From Actinotignum timonense (GTDB lineage: Bacteria; Actinomycetota; Actinomycetes; Actinomycetales; Actinomycetaceae), in the NCBI RefSeq assembly GCF_030216305.1, contig NZ_JASOKT010000003.1:62001-126000 (forward strand): a DNA stretch of 64,000 nt, given 5' to 3'. Positions 8,103 through 17,378 of the stretch are shown here, piece after piece. Both the position numbers and the translations under genes were made by a program. The notes below the pieces were generated by a model. It ran no database searches. It was not told the origin of the DNA and saw nothing but the letters and a program-made list of their open reading frames with translations. Each line of letters opens with the position of its first letter. Position 1 is the stretch's first letter.

Positions 8103-10310
8103 ATGACAGAGAAACCACAGCAAACCCAGCACACCTCCACCCTCCTCACCGGCGGCAAAGATTTCTGGCACACCCACGAAAACGAGCACGGGCATGCGAT
8201 TATGGTCTCGGATGGCCCGCACGGCTTGCGGGTCCAACCCGGCGAGGGCGATCACCTCGGCTCGGGCGCCTCGCTGCCGGCCACGTGCTTCCCACCCGCC
8301 GTGGCCCTCGGTTCCACGTGGAACCCGGAGGCGGCGCGCGCCGTGGGAACCGCGATTGCGGAGGAGGCGCGGGCGCAGGGTGTCGGCGTCGTTCTTGGGC
8401 CCGGAATTAATATCAAACGTGACCCGCGCTGCGGCCGTAACTTCGAGTATTTCAGCGAGGATCCTTTCCTCACCGCGTCCATGGCAACGGCCTACGTGAG
8501 CGGCGTGCAAAGCCGCGGCGTGGGGACCTCGCTCAAGCATTTCGCCGCGAATAACCAAGAAACGGACCGGATGCGCCGCGATTCCCAGGTGGACGAACGC
8601 ACCCTGCGCGAAATCTACCTGCGCGCTTTCGAAAAGGTGGTCAAGGAAGCCGCCCCGTGGACGATTATGTGTTCCTACAATTCCCTCAACGGCACGCTCG
8701 TTTCCGAAAACCGCTGGCTGCTTACCACGGTGCTGCGCGAGGAATGGGGTTATGAGGGCGTGGTTGTGTCCGATTGGGGTGCGGTGCGCGACCGCCGCGC
8801 CGCGCTGCGGGCCGGGCTCGACCTGGAAATGCCCGCGCATCGCATCCACGAAAAGGAAACCCTCGCCGCGCTGGAGGCCGGCGAGCTGGAGCCGAGCGCG
8901 GTGGAAACCGCCGCCGCGCGCGTGAGTGCGCTGATCGAAAAAGCACCGCGCGAGCGCGGGGAAGATTTTGATGCCGCGGCCCACCACGACCTGGCCCGCG
9001 AAGTTGCGGAACAGTCTGTGGTTCTACTTAAGAACGACGGCGCACTTCCCCTCCGCACCGATGCCAGCATCGCGGTATTCGGTGAATTCGCCCACCGTCC
9101 GCGCTACCAGGGCGCTGGATCGAGCCTGGTCAACCCCACCCGGGTCGCCACGGCCTGGGATGCCATCCAGGCGCTCGCCCCGCAGGCGACCTACGCCCCG
9201 CTGGATGAGTCGCAACTGGAGCAGGCGCGTGATGCCAGCGTGTGCCTGGCTTTCCTCGGCCTGGGCGAAGCCGAAGAATCGGAAGGCTACGATCGCAGCA
9301 CGATCAGTATTCCGGCCGCGCAGCTGGAGTTCCTTGATCGCTTGCTGGAGGTGAATCCGAATGTCGTCGTCGTGCTAACGAATGGGGCGGCCGTGACGAT
9401 TCCCTTCGCGGATAAAGTTCCCGCCATTCTGGAAACCTGGGTCCTCGGCCAGGCCGGCGGCGAGGCTATCGCCAATATTATTTTCGGGAAGGCGAACCCC
9501 TCCGGGAAGCTCACCGAAACGATTCCGCTGCGCCTGGAGGACTGCCCCTCCTACCCGCATTTCCCGGGCGACCGCTCCGGGGTGCGCTACGGCGAAGGGC
9601 TTTTTGTGGGGTATCGCGGTTTCGATGCGCGGGCGCTGGACGTGGCTTTCCCCTTCGGGCACGGCCTGAGCTACACCACTTTCGACTACAGCGATCTGGA
9701 AGTCGAAGCTGCCGGCAATGATATTCGGGTGAGCTTCACGGTCCGCAATACCGGGCCGGTGGCGGGGCGTGAAGTCGCCCAGGTGTATGTATCGGTGCCC
9801 GATTCCTGCGTGGTGCGAGTGCCGCGCGAACTCAAGGGTTTTGCCGGGGTGGAGCTCGCGCCCGGGGAGGCTCGCGCGGTTTCTATCACGGTGAGCGCCG
9901 CCGATCTGGCCTATTGGTCCGTGGAACACGGCGCCTTCCTGGTGGAAAAGGGCACCTACCGGATTTCGGTAGGGGCCTCCAGCCGCGATCTGCCGCTGGT
10001 TGCCGAGGTGGAGCTAGCCGGCAATGAGCCGCCGGTCCGCCTCACGCTGCTCTCCACGGTCAACGAAACCCTGGCGGTTCCCGGCGGGCGTGCCATTATC
10101 GAGGACTTCGTGCGCGGCGCTTTCGATAGCGGTGACCTTGGTGTGGATATGCTCGCGCTCATGGGCGACGCCCCGCTCAGCGCCATCGCGGGATTCCGCG
10201 GCGCTGACCCGGCCGAACTCAAGGCCCGCCTCGCGGAGTTGAACGGCGGCGGTGACAACTGCGGTAACGACGGCCGTAACGACGGCGCCGCCGCGCCCGC
10301 GGGGAGCTAA
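8103..10310 (+). CDS. GH3 beta-glucosidase
   Basis: This 735-residue family 3 glycoside hydrolase is likely a beta-glucosidase that hydrolyses aryl- or disaccharide beta-glucosides in the cytoplasm, since no signal peptide is seen. The (beta/alpha)8 domain holds SDGPHGLR, the KHFAANNQE substrate motif (about 145) and the nucleophile in VVVSDWGAV (D224). The alpha/beta sandwich begins near EQSVVLLKNDGALPL, and a fibronectin-III-like domain follows (NTGPVAGREVAQVYV). The far C-terminus is Gly/Asn-rich and repetitive. A GAAAGG ribosome site precedes the ATG. Paired with the divergent rhamnosidase it could strip rhamnosyl-glucosides such as rutinose. By eye it is more GC-rich than the rhamnose operon. 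Confidence 0.93.
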   Translation: MTEKPQQTQHTSTLLTGGKDFWHTHENEHGHAIMVSDGPHGLRVQPGEGDHLGSGASLPATCFPPAVALGSTWNPEAARAVGTAIAEEARAQGVGVVLGPGINIKRDPRCGRNFEYFSEDPFLTASMATAYVSGVQSRGVGTSLKHFAANNQETDRMRRDSQVDERTLREIYLRAFEKVVKEAAPWTIMCSYNSLNGTLVSENRWLLTTVLREEWGYEGVVVSDWGAVRDRRAALRAGLDLEMPAHRIHEKETLAALEAGELEPSAVETAAARVSALIEKAPRERGEDFDAAAHHDLAREVAEQSVVLLKNDGALPLRTDASIAVFGEFAHRPRYQGAGSSLVNPTRVATAWDAIQALAPQATYAPLDESQLEQARDASVCLAFLGLGEAEESEGYDRSTISIPAAQLEFLDRLLEVNPNVVVVLTNGAAVTIPFADKVPAILETWVLGQAGGEAIANIIFGKANPSGKLTETIPLRLEDCPSYPHFPGDRSGVRYGEGLFVGYRGFDARALDVAFPFGHGLSYTTFDYSDLEVEAAGNDIRVSFTVRNTGPVAGREVAQVYVSVPDSCVVRVPRELKGFAGVELAPGEARAVSITVSAADLAYWSVEHGAFLVEKGTYRISVGASSRDLPLVAEVELAGNEPPVRLTLLSTVNETLAVPGGRAIIEDFVRGAFDSGDLGVDMLALMGDAPLSAIAGFRGADPAELKARLAELNGGGDNCGNDGRNDGAAAPAGS

Positions 10311-10422
10311 ACGCCGACGCTCACTTTTCCTCCCGGACGCTGGGCCGCGGCGGCGCGGGGATGTGCCGCTTATCGCGCTCACCCCGCGCTCCGCGCTCAT
10401 CGCGCGCGCCCGGTTCGCCTCG

Positions 10423-11760
10423 CTATTCCCGCGCGCCCCGCGCGCCCTGGCTCAGCGTCCCGCTGAGGAGGAGCACCGTGATGCCAGCGAAAGGCACCAC
10501 GCACAGGCCGATACGCAGCCCAAACGTATCGGCCACCATCCCCACAATCGGCGGAGACACCAGGAAACCGATGCGCATAAGCCAGGAAATCGCGGTCAGG
10601 CCCGTGCCCGGCTTGAGGCCAGGAAGTTCGTCGGCTTGCTGGATCGCGGCCGGCACCAGCGTGGCCGAACCAAACCCGGCCACCGCGAAACCGGCAATCG
10701 TGCCCAGCACGCTCGGGAACAGCAGCGCCAGCCCCATCCCCGCGGTAATGAGCGCCGCCCCGCCCTGAGCCACGGTGCGCCGCCCGAAGCGATCCACCAG
10801 CCCATCGCCCAGCAGCCGCCCCACAAATTGCGAGCCGACCAAACCCACATAACCCGCGGCAGCCAACCCGCCCGCGGCGCCGAGCTGCCCCACGTACAGA
10901 GTCGCCCAACTCGACCCGGCATCCTCGATGAGCCCGCCCATCGTGGCAATGAGCACCAGCGCACCCAGCATCGCCACGGTTCGAAGCGTGAGAGGCCCCG
11001 CAGTCCCGGACGGCGCGCTTGACCCGGTGGGCTCGGCTTCTTGCGGAGCCGTAGTGAGATTCGACGACGCCGCCACTTCCCCCGCATCGCCTACCCCGCC
11101 ACCAACGTGACCTGCGGTAGTACCGCTTGGCCCGGGGTCTGCGGCGTCGTTCCCAGGTAAACAGAAGCGCCGGGCCACCAGCGCAACCACGGCCCACAGT
11201 ATTCCGGAGAGCACCATATGCGTGGGCACCGATAATCCGATCCCGATCGCGGCGGCGGACATGAGCCCGCCGCTCATCGCGCCCACGGACCAGGTGGCGT
11301 GGAAGGTGTTAATAATTGAGCGCCCGTAATGGCGCTGGACCCGCAGGCCGTGCGCGTTTTGGCCAACGTCCGTGGCGGCATCGCAGGCGCCGCCGAGGAA
11401 CATGCCGGCCGCGAAGAAGATTCCCGTGGGGCCCACGCCCGCCATAATGAGGCCGAGGGCGGTGAGCAGCGTGCCGGCCACCGCCACCGGCGCGGAGCCG
11501 AATTTGCGAATGAGCGGCGCGGCGAATATACCTGCGATGATGCCGCCGGCCGGGAAGGCCGCGAGCGCGAGGCCGTACACGGCGTTGTCGAGCTCGTGGA
11601 TCCGCTTGAGTTCGGGGAAGCGCGGCACGATATTGGCGAAAATGGCGCCGTTAGTGAAGAAGAGCGCGCTCACCGCCAGGCGGGCATGGTGCAATTGGGT
11701 GGCGGTGTAGTGGCGCGAACTCGGCGGGCGCCGGCGGCGGGAAACGTGCTGCGTTGTCAC
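10423..11760 (-). CDS. MFS transporter (12 helices), substrate unknown
   Basis: This 445-residue major facilitator has no N-terminal export signal beyond helix 1. Its loop signature is degenerate after helix 2 (APLIRKFGSAP) but clear after helix 8 (GDGLVDRFGRRTVAQ). A Gly/Ala/Ser-rich loop of about 60 residues separates the two six-helix halves. It resembles the YbjJ/FucP-like sugar or drug porters, but I cannot name a substrate. The start is GTG, with AAGGAT upstream. It is convergent with the GH3 gene (112-bp gap, no clear terminator) and lies downstream of the nucleoside operon terminator, so it is probably transcribed alone. Confidence 0.82.
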   Translation of the reverse strand: MTTQHVSRRRRPPSSRHYTATQLHHARLAVSALFFTNGAIFANIVPRFPELKRIHELDNAVYGLALAAFPAGGIIAGIFAAPLIRKFGSAPVAVAGTLLTALGLIMAGVGPTGIFFAAGMFLGGACDAATDVGQNAHGLRVQRHYGRSIINTFHATWSVGAMSGGLMSAAAIGIGLSVPTHMVLSGILWAVVALVARRFCLPGNDAADPGPSGTTAGHVGGGVGDAGEVAASSNLTTAPQEAEPTGSSAPSGTAGPLTLRTVAMLGALVLIATMGGLIEDAGSSWATLYVGQLGAAGGLAAAGYVGLVGSQFVGRLLGDGLVDRFGRRTVAQGGAALITAGMGLALLFPSVLGTIAGFAVAGFGSATLVPAAIQQADELPGLKPGTGLTAISWLMRIGFLVSPPIVGMVADTFGLRIGLCVVPFAGITVLLLSGTLSQGARGARE

Positions 11761-11865
11761 AACTATCCTTTGCGTGCGGATCTTTTGCGTGCGGTGTTAA
11801 CGCTTCCACCCTACCGAGAAAAGCGGGGCCGCGGGCTCGCTGCAACGTGCATAACTGCACGGCAG

Positions 11866-11910
11866 AAAAACCCGCGGGCAGCGCTCAGGAAGAACGCCAC
11901 CCGCGGGTTT
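11866..11910 (-). terminator. Rho-independent terminator of the nucleoside operon
   Basis: AAACCCGCGGG at 11868-11878 pairs with CCCGCGGGTTT at 11900-11910. Read on the minus strand the stem is followed by a run of five T. It lies 31 bp after the stop codon of the MFS gene that closes the operon. Confidence 0.7.
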
Positions 11911-11940
11911 ACTACCCGGCCGCAGCCCGGGAAAGCCGGC

Positions 11941-13410
11941 CTAGATCTTCTCACCTCCGGTCGTTTCCTGGGCCGGCAGCGCCAGGGAAATTGCGAAGGC
12001 GATCACCGCGCAGACCAAACCAACAATCGCAGCCTGCGAGTACCCGGCGGTGATATCGCCGGCCACCGCATTGCGGGCCACGAAGGAGGCCATTACCCCG
12101 GTACCCACGCCCGCGCCCAGGTTGAAGGCCGCGGAGGTTAGGCCCGGGAGCACCCCCGGCCGGGTGGGCGAAGCGTAGAGCACGCCCATGGCATTGAGGG
12201 TGGTATTGGACATCGCGGTGTAGGTGGCGCCCATGAGGAAGGCCAGGGTGAAGAGCACCCAGCGATTCTCGAAGCCGAAAACCACCACCCCGGTGATGAG
12301 CACGATGCTGCCCAGCAGGCCGGCACGTAGGATCGCGCGGTAGCCCAGCCGCGGGGCGTACTTGCCCACGAAGGGTGCCAGCAGCCAGCCCAGCAGTGAG
12401 AAAGGCGTGAGGTAGAGCAGCGCGGATTCCGTACCGCCCATACCCAGGCCGTTCTCCGCGTCCTGGGATACCGCCGGGATAAGGTACATAAGCACCGAGA
12501 AAGCGGAAGCCAGGGTGAAGAAGGCCGTGCCGGTCACGCCCCAGGTTTGGCGTTTGACCAGCTCGTTGAGCGGAACCAGCGGATCAGATACCCCGCGCTC
12601 CACCAGCACGAAGGCCACCGCCAGCACCACCGCCGCGATAATCGCGGCAATGGTCCAGGTGTTCCCCCAGCCCAGCGAACCGAAGCCGAAGGTGAGCGCC
12701 ATATTCGCCGACCATAGCGAGCCGGTCAGGGTCATCGCCCCGCCCCAGTCCATGCGGCTGGCCGCCGGAACTCGAGTTTCCGGCACCCAGGCCACCACGC
12801 AAATGAGAGCCAGGACTTCCAGAGCCAGGATCGTCCAGAAAATTCCCTTGTAGCCGGCGTGATCCACGATGACCCCGCCCAGCAGGGTGTCGATCCCGGC
12901 CACCCCGGAATTAATCGCGGCAACCAACCCGATATAGAAACCGTATTTCTTCGGGTGGAGGATGGCGCGCAGCGTGAGGTTACCCAGCGCGAACGTGGCT
13001 CCGCAGAAGCCTTGGAGGAAGCGCCCCACCATGAGCATGGCCACGCTGCTGGTCACCAGCACCAGCACCGTTCCCACCACCATAAAACTCACGGAAATCA
13101 GCAGGGTCACGCGCCGCCCGATTTTATCGGCGAGCGGCGGGAAGAAAATCGCGAGCGCCGCTGCCACCGCGAGGAATACCGTGGAGCTCCAGCCAATCAC
13201 CCCGGAATTGGTATTGAGGGCGCTGGCCATATCGCCGATGGCCGGCGCCAGCATCGTGGCGTTGAGCTGGAAACTTGCGATGACCAGCATGAGTGCGGTG
13301 AGCACCAGCTTCGGGTTAATCGCGCGGTTGCCGGCGGCACGCACCGTGGTCCCCTCAATATATTCGGAGGGGAGTTCCCTTGGGGGTTGTTCCCTCGAGA
13401 GTTCAGCCAT
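11941..13410 (-). CDS. MFS transporter of the nucleoside operon
   Basis: This major facilitator (489 residues) resembles the 14-helix DHA2-like group. Loop signatures are FFPPLADKIGRRVTLL and MVGRFLQGFCGATFALG. The ATG at 13410 was chosen because GGAG lies 6 bp upstream; an in-frame GTG 15 bp earlier is itself part of that ribosome site. It is the last gene of the operon with PfkB kinase, DeoC-like aldolase and nucleoside hydrolase, 41 bp after the hydrolase. I infer nucleoside import. DHA2 relatives are often drug exporters, so the direction and substrate are uncertain. Confidence 0.83.
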   Translation of the reverse strand: MAELSREQPPRELPSEYIEGTTVRAAGNRAINPKLVLTALMLVIASFQLNATMLAPAIGDMASALNTNSGVIGWSSTVFLAVAAALAIFFPPLADKIGRRVTLLISVSFMVVGTVLVLVTSSVAMLMVGRFLQGFCGATFALGNLTLRAILHPKKYGFYIGLVAAINSGVAGIDTLLGGVIVDHAGYKGIFWTILALEVLALICVVAWVPETRVPAASRMDWGGAMTLTGSLWSANMALTFGFGSLGWGNTWTIAAIIAAVVLAVAFVLVERGVSDPLVPLNELVKRQTWGVTGTAFFTLASAFSVLMYLIPAVSQDAENGLGMGGTESALLYLTPFSLLGWLLAPFVGKYAPRLGYRAILRAGLLGSIVLITGVVVFGFENRWVLFTLAFLMGATYTAMSNTTLNAMGVLYASPTRPGVLPGLTSAAFNLGAGVGTGVMASFVARNAVAGDITAGYSQAAIVGLVCAVIAFAISLALPAQETTGGEKI

Positions 13411-13451
13411 GGAATTCTCCTTCACAGATGATGAATCGATATCCGGCAGAA

Positions 13452-14426
13452 CTACGCGAGGCCCGCGAAGGGCTGATTCGGGGTGGTTTCCAGCGCGAGC
13501 AAAGCATCCAGGCGCGCGAAGAACGCCTTTTTATCGGCTTCTTCCACCACGTACGCATTCGCGGGGAGCGGGAATTTCTCCCAGGCCATGGCTGAGTACC
13601 CCCGGGTGAGCTCCGAACCGGTTTCAATATCCACCCGGTAGCGGTTTTCGCTGAGGATAAGTTCCGGATGCAGGAGGGTGGCCACCGTCATGGAATCGGG
13701 ATGTGTGGAGCCATCCACCCCCACCGATTCGTTGAAGTCCAGGGTGGTATCGCAGACCTTCTTGAAGAACTTCGCGAGGGTCGTATCCTTATCGGCCAGC
13801 GCATTGTATTCCGCGCGGGTGATCGTGGCATCACGCAACGTGATGGGATCCCAGGTCACCACGTGAATATCTTCGAAGCCGGCCGTGAATACAATTTGGG
13901 CGGCTTCCGGATCCACGTAGAAATTAAATTCGGCCGCGGAAATCGTATTTCCACGGCCGTTATTGGATCCACCCATAATGTAGAGGCTCTTGACGTTCTT
14001 CACGAAGTTACGGTCTTTGACCACCGCGGTCGCGATATTCGTGAGTGGCCCGATGGCCACCACGCTCACTTCACCCGGTTGGGCAGCTGTGATGCGCAGA
14101 AGAGCGTCTACGGCGTGCTCGTCCTCCACGTGCGTCGTCGTAAAATCAATACTCAAACCGCCGGTGCCGTCACCGTGGACGTCCTCCGCGGACACCCATT
14201 CGCGCAACATCGGCTGCGAGCAACCCACGTGAATGGGGACCGCGCCGAGCTTCCCGGCAGCGTTGAGCGTCATCTGCGCATTTTTGATCTGCCGCTCAAA
14301 ACCAACATTTCCGGCCACCATGGTGATGGCCCGCAAATCAGCCCGCTCATCGAGAAGGCCGAATAGAATCGCCACGCAATCGTCCTGCGCGGTATCGGTA
14401 TCGAGGATAAAAGGTACCTTCGTCAT
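13452..14426 (-). CDS. Nucleoside hydrolase (IUNH family)
   Basis: This 324-residue enzyme should hydrolyse the N-glycosidic bond of ribonucleosides to give free base and ribose. The N-terminal calcium-binding aspartate cluster reads ILDTDTAQDDCVAI, a variant of DTDPGxDD. AIGPLTNIA, YIMGG and AEFNFYVDPEAA are family signatures. It lacks a signal peptide. It lies 8 bp after the DeoC-like gene and has an AGGAG ribosome site. With a sugar kinase and an importer in the same operon it fits a nucleoside salvage or catabolic unit. Base preference cannot be read from sequence. Confidence 0.9.
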   Translation of the reverse strand: MTKVPFILDTDTAQDDCVAILFGLLDERADLRAITMVAGNVGFERQIKNAQMTLNAAGKLGAVPIHVGCSQPMLREWVSAEDVHGDGTGGLSIDFTTTHVEDEHAVDALLRITAAQPGEVSVVAIGPLTNIATAVVKDRNFVKNVKSLYIMGGSNNGRGNTISAAEFNFYVDPEAAQIVFTAGFEDIHVVTWDPITLRDATITRAEYNALADKDTTLAKFFKKVCDTTLDFNESVGVDGSTHPDSMTVATLLHPELILSENRYRVDIETGSELTRGYSAMAWEKFPLPANAYVVEEADKKAFFARLDALLALETTPNQPFAGLA

Positions 14427-14434
14427 GAGTGCTC

Positions 14435-15139
14435 CTAGTAACTTTCGTGGCCGTTTTCCCCGGTCACAATGGCAACCGAGTTCGAGGATCCCACCAGGGC
14501 CGCTCCGGCCCGGATCAACGATAGTGCGTGGTCAAAGGTGGAGATGCCGCCCGACCCCTTGATGAGAACGCCCGCGGGCGCCAGGCTTTTCAGGAACTTA
14601 ATCGATTCAACGCTCGCCTTTTCTACCGAACCGGAGGAGGCATTTTTGAGGTATTTCGCGCCGGCTTCCACGGAGAGTTCCACCGCGGCGCGGCGTTCGG
14701 CCTCGGTGAGGAGCGGCAGTTCGAGCATCACTTTAACGGGCACGCCCGCGGCGACGACGCCGGCAATATCCTCGCGGAACCTGTCATATTCGCCGTCCTT
14801 GAGCCACCCGATCTGCACCCCGATATCAATTTGGGTGGCGCCGGCCTTCACCAGCGCTTCGGCTTCCGCGGCTTTCCCGGCCGAGGTCATCACCCCGGTG
14901 GTCGGGAAATCAAGCGCGGAGGCCACCTCGATCCCGGTACCCTCCAGCACCTTCGCGGTAATGGGCACCTGGGATCCGGCGACCATCGCCGCGTTGAATC
15001 CATATTCAATGGCCTGCTCCGCGTGCCGGATCGATTCGGCCCGCGTGGTTCCGATCTTAATGAGTGTGTGTTGAATATACGGGGCTAAATCGCGCGGATT
15101 CGTAATATCTTCCGGCGCGATACGCGTGGGTTTTTCCAT
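14435..15139 (-). CDS. Divergent DeoC-like (deoxyribose-phosphate aldolase family) aldolase
   Basis: This 234-residue TIM-barrel aldolase keeps the Schiff-base Lys in AKYLKNASSG, the second Lys in VLIKGSGGIST, and the Asp in TQIDIGVQIG. It departs from standard DeoC elsewhere: DHTLLKP-like text reads QHTLIKIGTT, the KTSTGF motif reads KNASSGSV, and KASGGIRT reads KGSGGIST. The catalytic triad is therefore intact while the phosphate and sugar pocket has changed. It follows the PfkB kinase by 23 bp. It may cleave a phosphorylated sugar other than 2-deoxyribose-5-phosphate, perhaps one made by that kinase. The family is firm; the substrate is open. Confidence 0.8.
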   Translation of the reverse strand: MEKPTRIAPEDITNPRDLAPYIQHTLIKIGTTRAESIRHAEQAIEYGFNAAMVAGSQVPITAKVLEGTGIEVASALDFPTTGVMTSAGKAAEAEALVKAGATQIDIGVQIGWLKDGEYDRFREDIAGVVAAGVPVKVMLELPLLTEAERRAAVELSVEAGAKYLKNASSGSVEKASVESIKFLKSLAPAGVLIKGSGGISTFDHALSLIRAGAALVGSSNSVAIVTGENGHESY

Positions 15140-15162
15140 TATTTATCCTTCCGTTCGGATTG

Positions 15163-16128
15163 TTATGAGTTACGTGGAAGTACGACGGCGCAGCGCTCGG
15201 CACCGAAGCGGGTGTGAAGATCATCAATGCTGGGTATACCCGGCAGCACTCCTTCCGCTTCTACGGTAAGCGCGCCAGCGCAATTCGCGAAGCGAGCCGC
15301 CTCCGCGGGCCTTGCCCCGCAGGTGAGGGCCGCCGCGAGCGCCGCGTTCGTAGCATCGCCAGCCCCGGTGGTATCCACAACAGCGCGGGGCGTCTCAGCT
15401 GGGATTTTCTGCGGCTGGCCCCCGCTTTCGCACACATAGCAGCCCTCCGCTCCGTGGGTGAGCACCACGGTGCACTCCAGAGCTTGGGCGATACGCGCGG
15501 CTTTTTCTTGGGGTGGTAGGGCCGCGAGCGCGGCGGCGTCGTCGTTCCCCAACATCTGCAAGAGGGCGAGCGCTTCCGTTTCGTTCGGCGTGATCACGTC
15601 TACCTGGCGTAACACGTGTTCGGGCAGGCGCGGCACCGGGGCCGGGTTGAGGATGACGCGCGCCCCGGCCGCGCGCCCGAAGGTGATCGCGCGCGCTACG
15701 CTGGGCGCGGGGATCTCGCAGGAAATAAGGACGGTATCCGCGCTTTCAAATATGGCGGCGTGCGCGCCGATATCTGCCGGGCTGAGCTGGTCTAAAACCC
15801 CGTTGGCAAGGATAATGCGATTTTCTCCGGTGGCGTCCGTGATAATCGCACCGACCATGGTGACGCCTTCTTTGGTGACGACGGCGGAGGCGTCCACGCC
15901 CTCGGCCGCCCACATCTCACGCGCGGCGTGGGCGTACCAATCCGAGCCGACGGCGGTGAGTAAGCTGACCGGGATTCCCAGCCGAGCCACCCCGACTGCC
16001 TGGTTGGATGCTTTGCCGCCGTGTTCCTGGCTGAAGCGCGCCCCGGAGATGGTTTCTCCATCCGCGGGCGGGCGCTCGGTGAAAAATGACAGGCCGACGC
16101 CGTAGCCGCCGACAACAAGTATTCGCAT
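15163..16128 (-). CDS. PfkB-family sugar kinase, ribokinase-like
   Basis: This 321-residue kinase has both PfkB signatures: HGGKASNQAVGVARLG near the N-terminus (ribokinases usually GGKGANQA) and VVDTTGAGDATNAALA with the catalytic Asp near the C-terminus. The lid strand and sugar-binding Asp region fit ribokinase. It likely phosphorylates ribose or a related pentose released by the nucleoside hydrolase. It is the first gene of the operon with AAGGGGGAG before its ATG. A HutC-type operator lies about 50 bp upstream. Fructokinase or another pentose kinase is possible. Confidence 0.85.
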   Translation of the reverse strand: MRILVVGGYGVGLSFFTERPPADGETISGARFSQEHGGKASNQAVGVARLGIPVSLLTAVGSDWYAHAAREMWAAEGVDASAVVTKEGVTMVGAIITDATGENRIILANGVLDQLSPADIGAHAAIFESADTVLISCEIPAPSVARAITFGRAAGARVILNPAPVPRLPEHVLRQVDVITPNETEALALLQMLGNDDAAALAALPPQEKAARIAQALECTVVLTHGAEGCYVCESGGQPQKIPAETPRAVVDTTGAGDATNAALAAALTCGARPAEAARFANCAGALTVEAEGVLPGIPSIDDLHTRFGAERCAVVLPRNS

Positions 16129-16177
16129 TGCTCCCCCTTGAACTCGTGCGTTAAGGCGAGAGTAGCAGTGTGAACAA

Positions 16178-16185
16178 GTATATAC
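16178..16185. promoter_or_regulatory. Candidate GntR/HutC-type operator
   Basis: GTATATAC is a perfect palindrome matching the published HutC-subfamily half-site pattern GT-N-TA-N-AC. It lies upstream of the PfkB gene and downstream of the GntR regulator gene, where the operon promoter should be. Flanking ACAAGTA units repeat on both sides. Confidence 0.5.
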
Positions 16186-16317
16186 AAGTAGGTACAGCTA
16201 GTGGACAGGTTATGCGGCGCGCGGGCGGCCGGCCGTGGGTTCGGGGGTGACCACGCGACAACGGGACGCGCCGCAACGGGACGCGCCGCAACGGGCACCC
16301 CGGAAAGCGCGCAGCCT

Positions 16318-17085
16318 TTACGAGGGCAGCGGGGTGCGGTGCACGATGGAGTGAATCCGCAGGCGGTCCGGGCGGATCCAGATGCGCGAGGTTTCTACCG
16401 GGCGGTCGGAGGCATCGTAGGTGACCTGCTTCATGTCGATGAGCGGGAAGCCGTGCGGAACGGCGAGGATGCGCGCGAGGTTGCGGTCCGCCCCGACGGC
16501 GGAGATAGTGCGGCTGCCGTGGGAGAGGGCGATGCCGAGGTCGTTTTCCAGGGTGCCGAAAAGGGAATTTGCCTCGTAATCCTGTTTGACGAGGACGGCG
16601 CGTTCCGCGCAGAGCGGGGGGAGGATCACCCAATTATCGAGGAGGGTGATGGAGCCTTCGGCGTCGCCGCGCATGCGGCGCAGGTGGAAAATGTTGCCGT
16701 CTACTCCCAGAGCGGCGGCAATCGGGGGCGGGGCGGGGATGACTTCCTGGGCGAGCACCCGGGTGGTGTAGTCGATGCCGCGCTGCTCGAGTTCTTCGGC
16801 GAGGGTGGTGAGGGAGGAGGTGAGTGGCGAGCGCACAATATCGTGGGCGATGAAGGTGCCGCGCCCGCGCACTCGCACCAGCAGACCTTCGTCGATGAGC
16901 TGGTCCACGGCTTTGCGCAGGGTCCCTCGGGCCACATTGAGCTGTTCGGCGAGGGTGATTTCCATGGGGAGCTGGTCGCCGCGCCGCCACGCGCCGGTGC
17001 TTACTTGTTCACGCATCCAGGTGGCGAGCTGCCGAAAAATCGGAGTGGGGGCATTGCGGTCAAGGCCCGGGGACTCGGTGTGCAT
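16318..17085 (-). CDS. GntR-family regulator, HutC subfamily (UTRA domain)
   Basis: This 255-residue regulator has a winged helix at about 10-80 (FRQLATWMREQV, QLPMEITLAEQLNVARGT, GLLVRVRGRGTFIA) and a UTRA effector domain at about 95-245 that includes RTISAVGADRNLARILAV. It lies directly upstream of the PfkB-aldolase-hydrolase-transporter operon on the same strand, with a 189-bp gap holding a GT-N-TA-N-AC palindrome. It probably controls that operon in response to a sugar phosphate or nucleoside. A GAGG ribosome site precedes the ATG. Confidence 0.9.
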   Translation of the reverse strand: MHTESPGLDRNAPTPIFRQLATWMREQVSTGAWRRGDQLPMEITLAEQLNVARGTLRKAVDQLIDEGLLVRVRGRGTFIAHDIVRSPLTSSLTTLAEELEQRGIDYTTRVLAQEVIPAPPPIAAALGVDGNIFHLRRMRGDAEGSITLLDNWVILPPLCAERAVLVKQDYEANSLFGTLENDLGIALSHGSRTISAVGADRNLARILAVPHGFPLIDMKQVTYDASDRPVETSRIWIRPDRLRIHSIVHRTPLPS

Positions 17086-17114
17086 GGTTCCTCACCATCG
17101 CTTCCTGGACGTCT

Positions 17115-17136
17115 ATGTTCGGATACATGTTCGGAT
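17115..17136. repeat. Tandem 10-bp repeat upstream of the GntR gene
   Basis: ATGTTCGGAT occurs at 17115-17124 and again at 17127-17136, a 12-bp period, 30 bp upstream of the gntR start. It could be an autoregulatory site. The rest of the gap up to 17378 is GC-rich, with weakly repeated GGGACGCGAGG and GGATTCGG text and no recognisable gene. Confidence 0.4.
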
Positions 17137-17378
17137 TCGGGCTGCTTTGCCCGGCATCTCTAGGGTACCGCGCGGCCTGGGAGGGCGCTGGAAAGCGCCT
17201 GATGGTGGGCTGGCGGGGCGGGAGTGCGCCGGGACGCGAGGCTTGGGCATATTCGGGACGCGAGGTGCGGGTGCGGGTGGATTCGGAACACGAGGTCCGG
17301 GCGGCGCCGGAGACGGCATGTTCTTTCCGAGCTGTACCTCGCATGTACCACAAACGCAGTACGTTCCCCCCACCGCCT

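Noticed and set aside
17200..17320. Repetitive GC-rich text upstream of the GntR gene as a coding region
   Set aside because: Frames exist on both strands but consist of low-complexity Arg/Pro/Gly text with no start signal.
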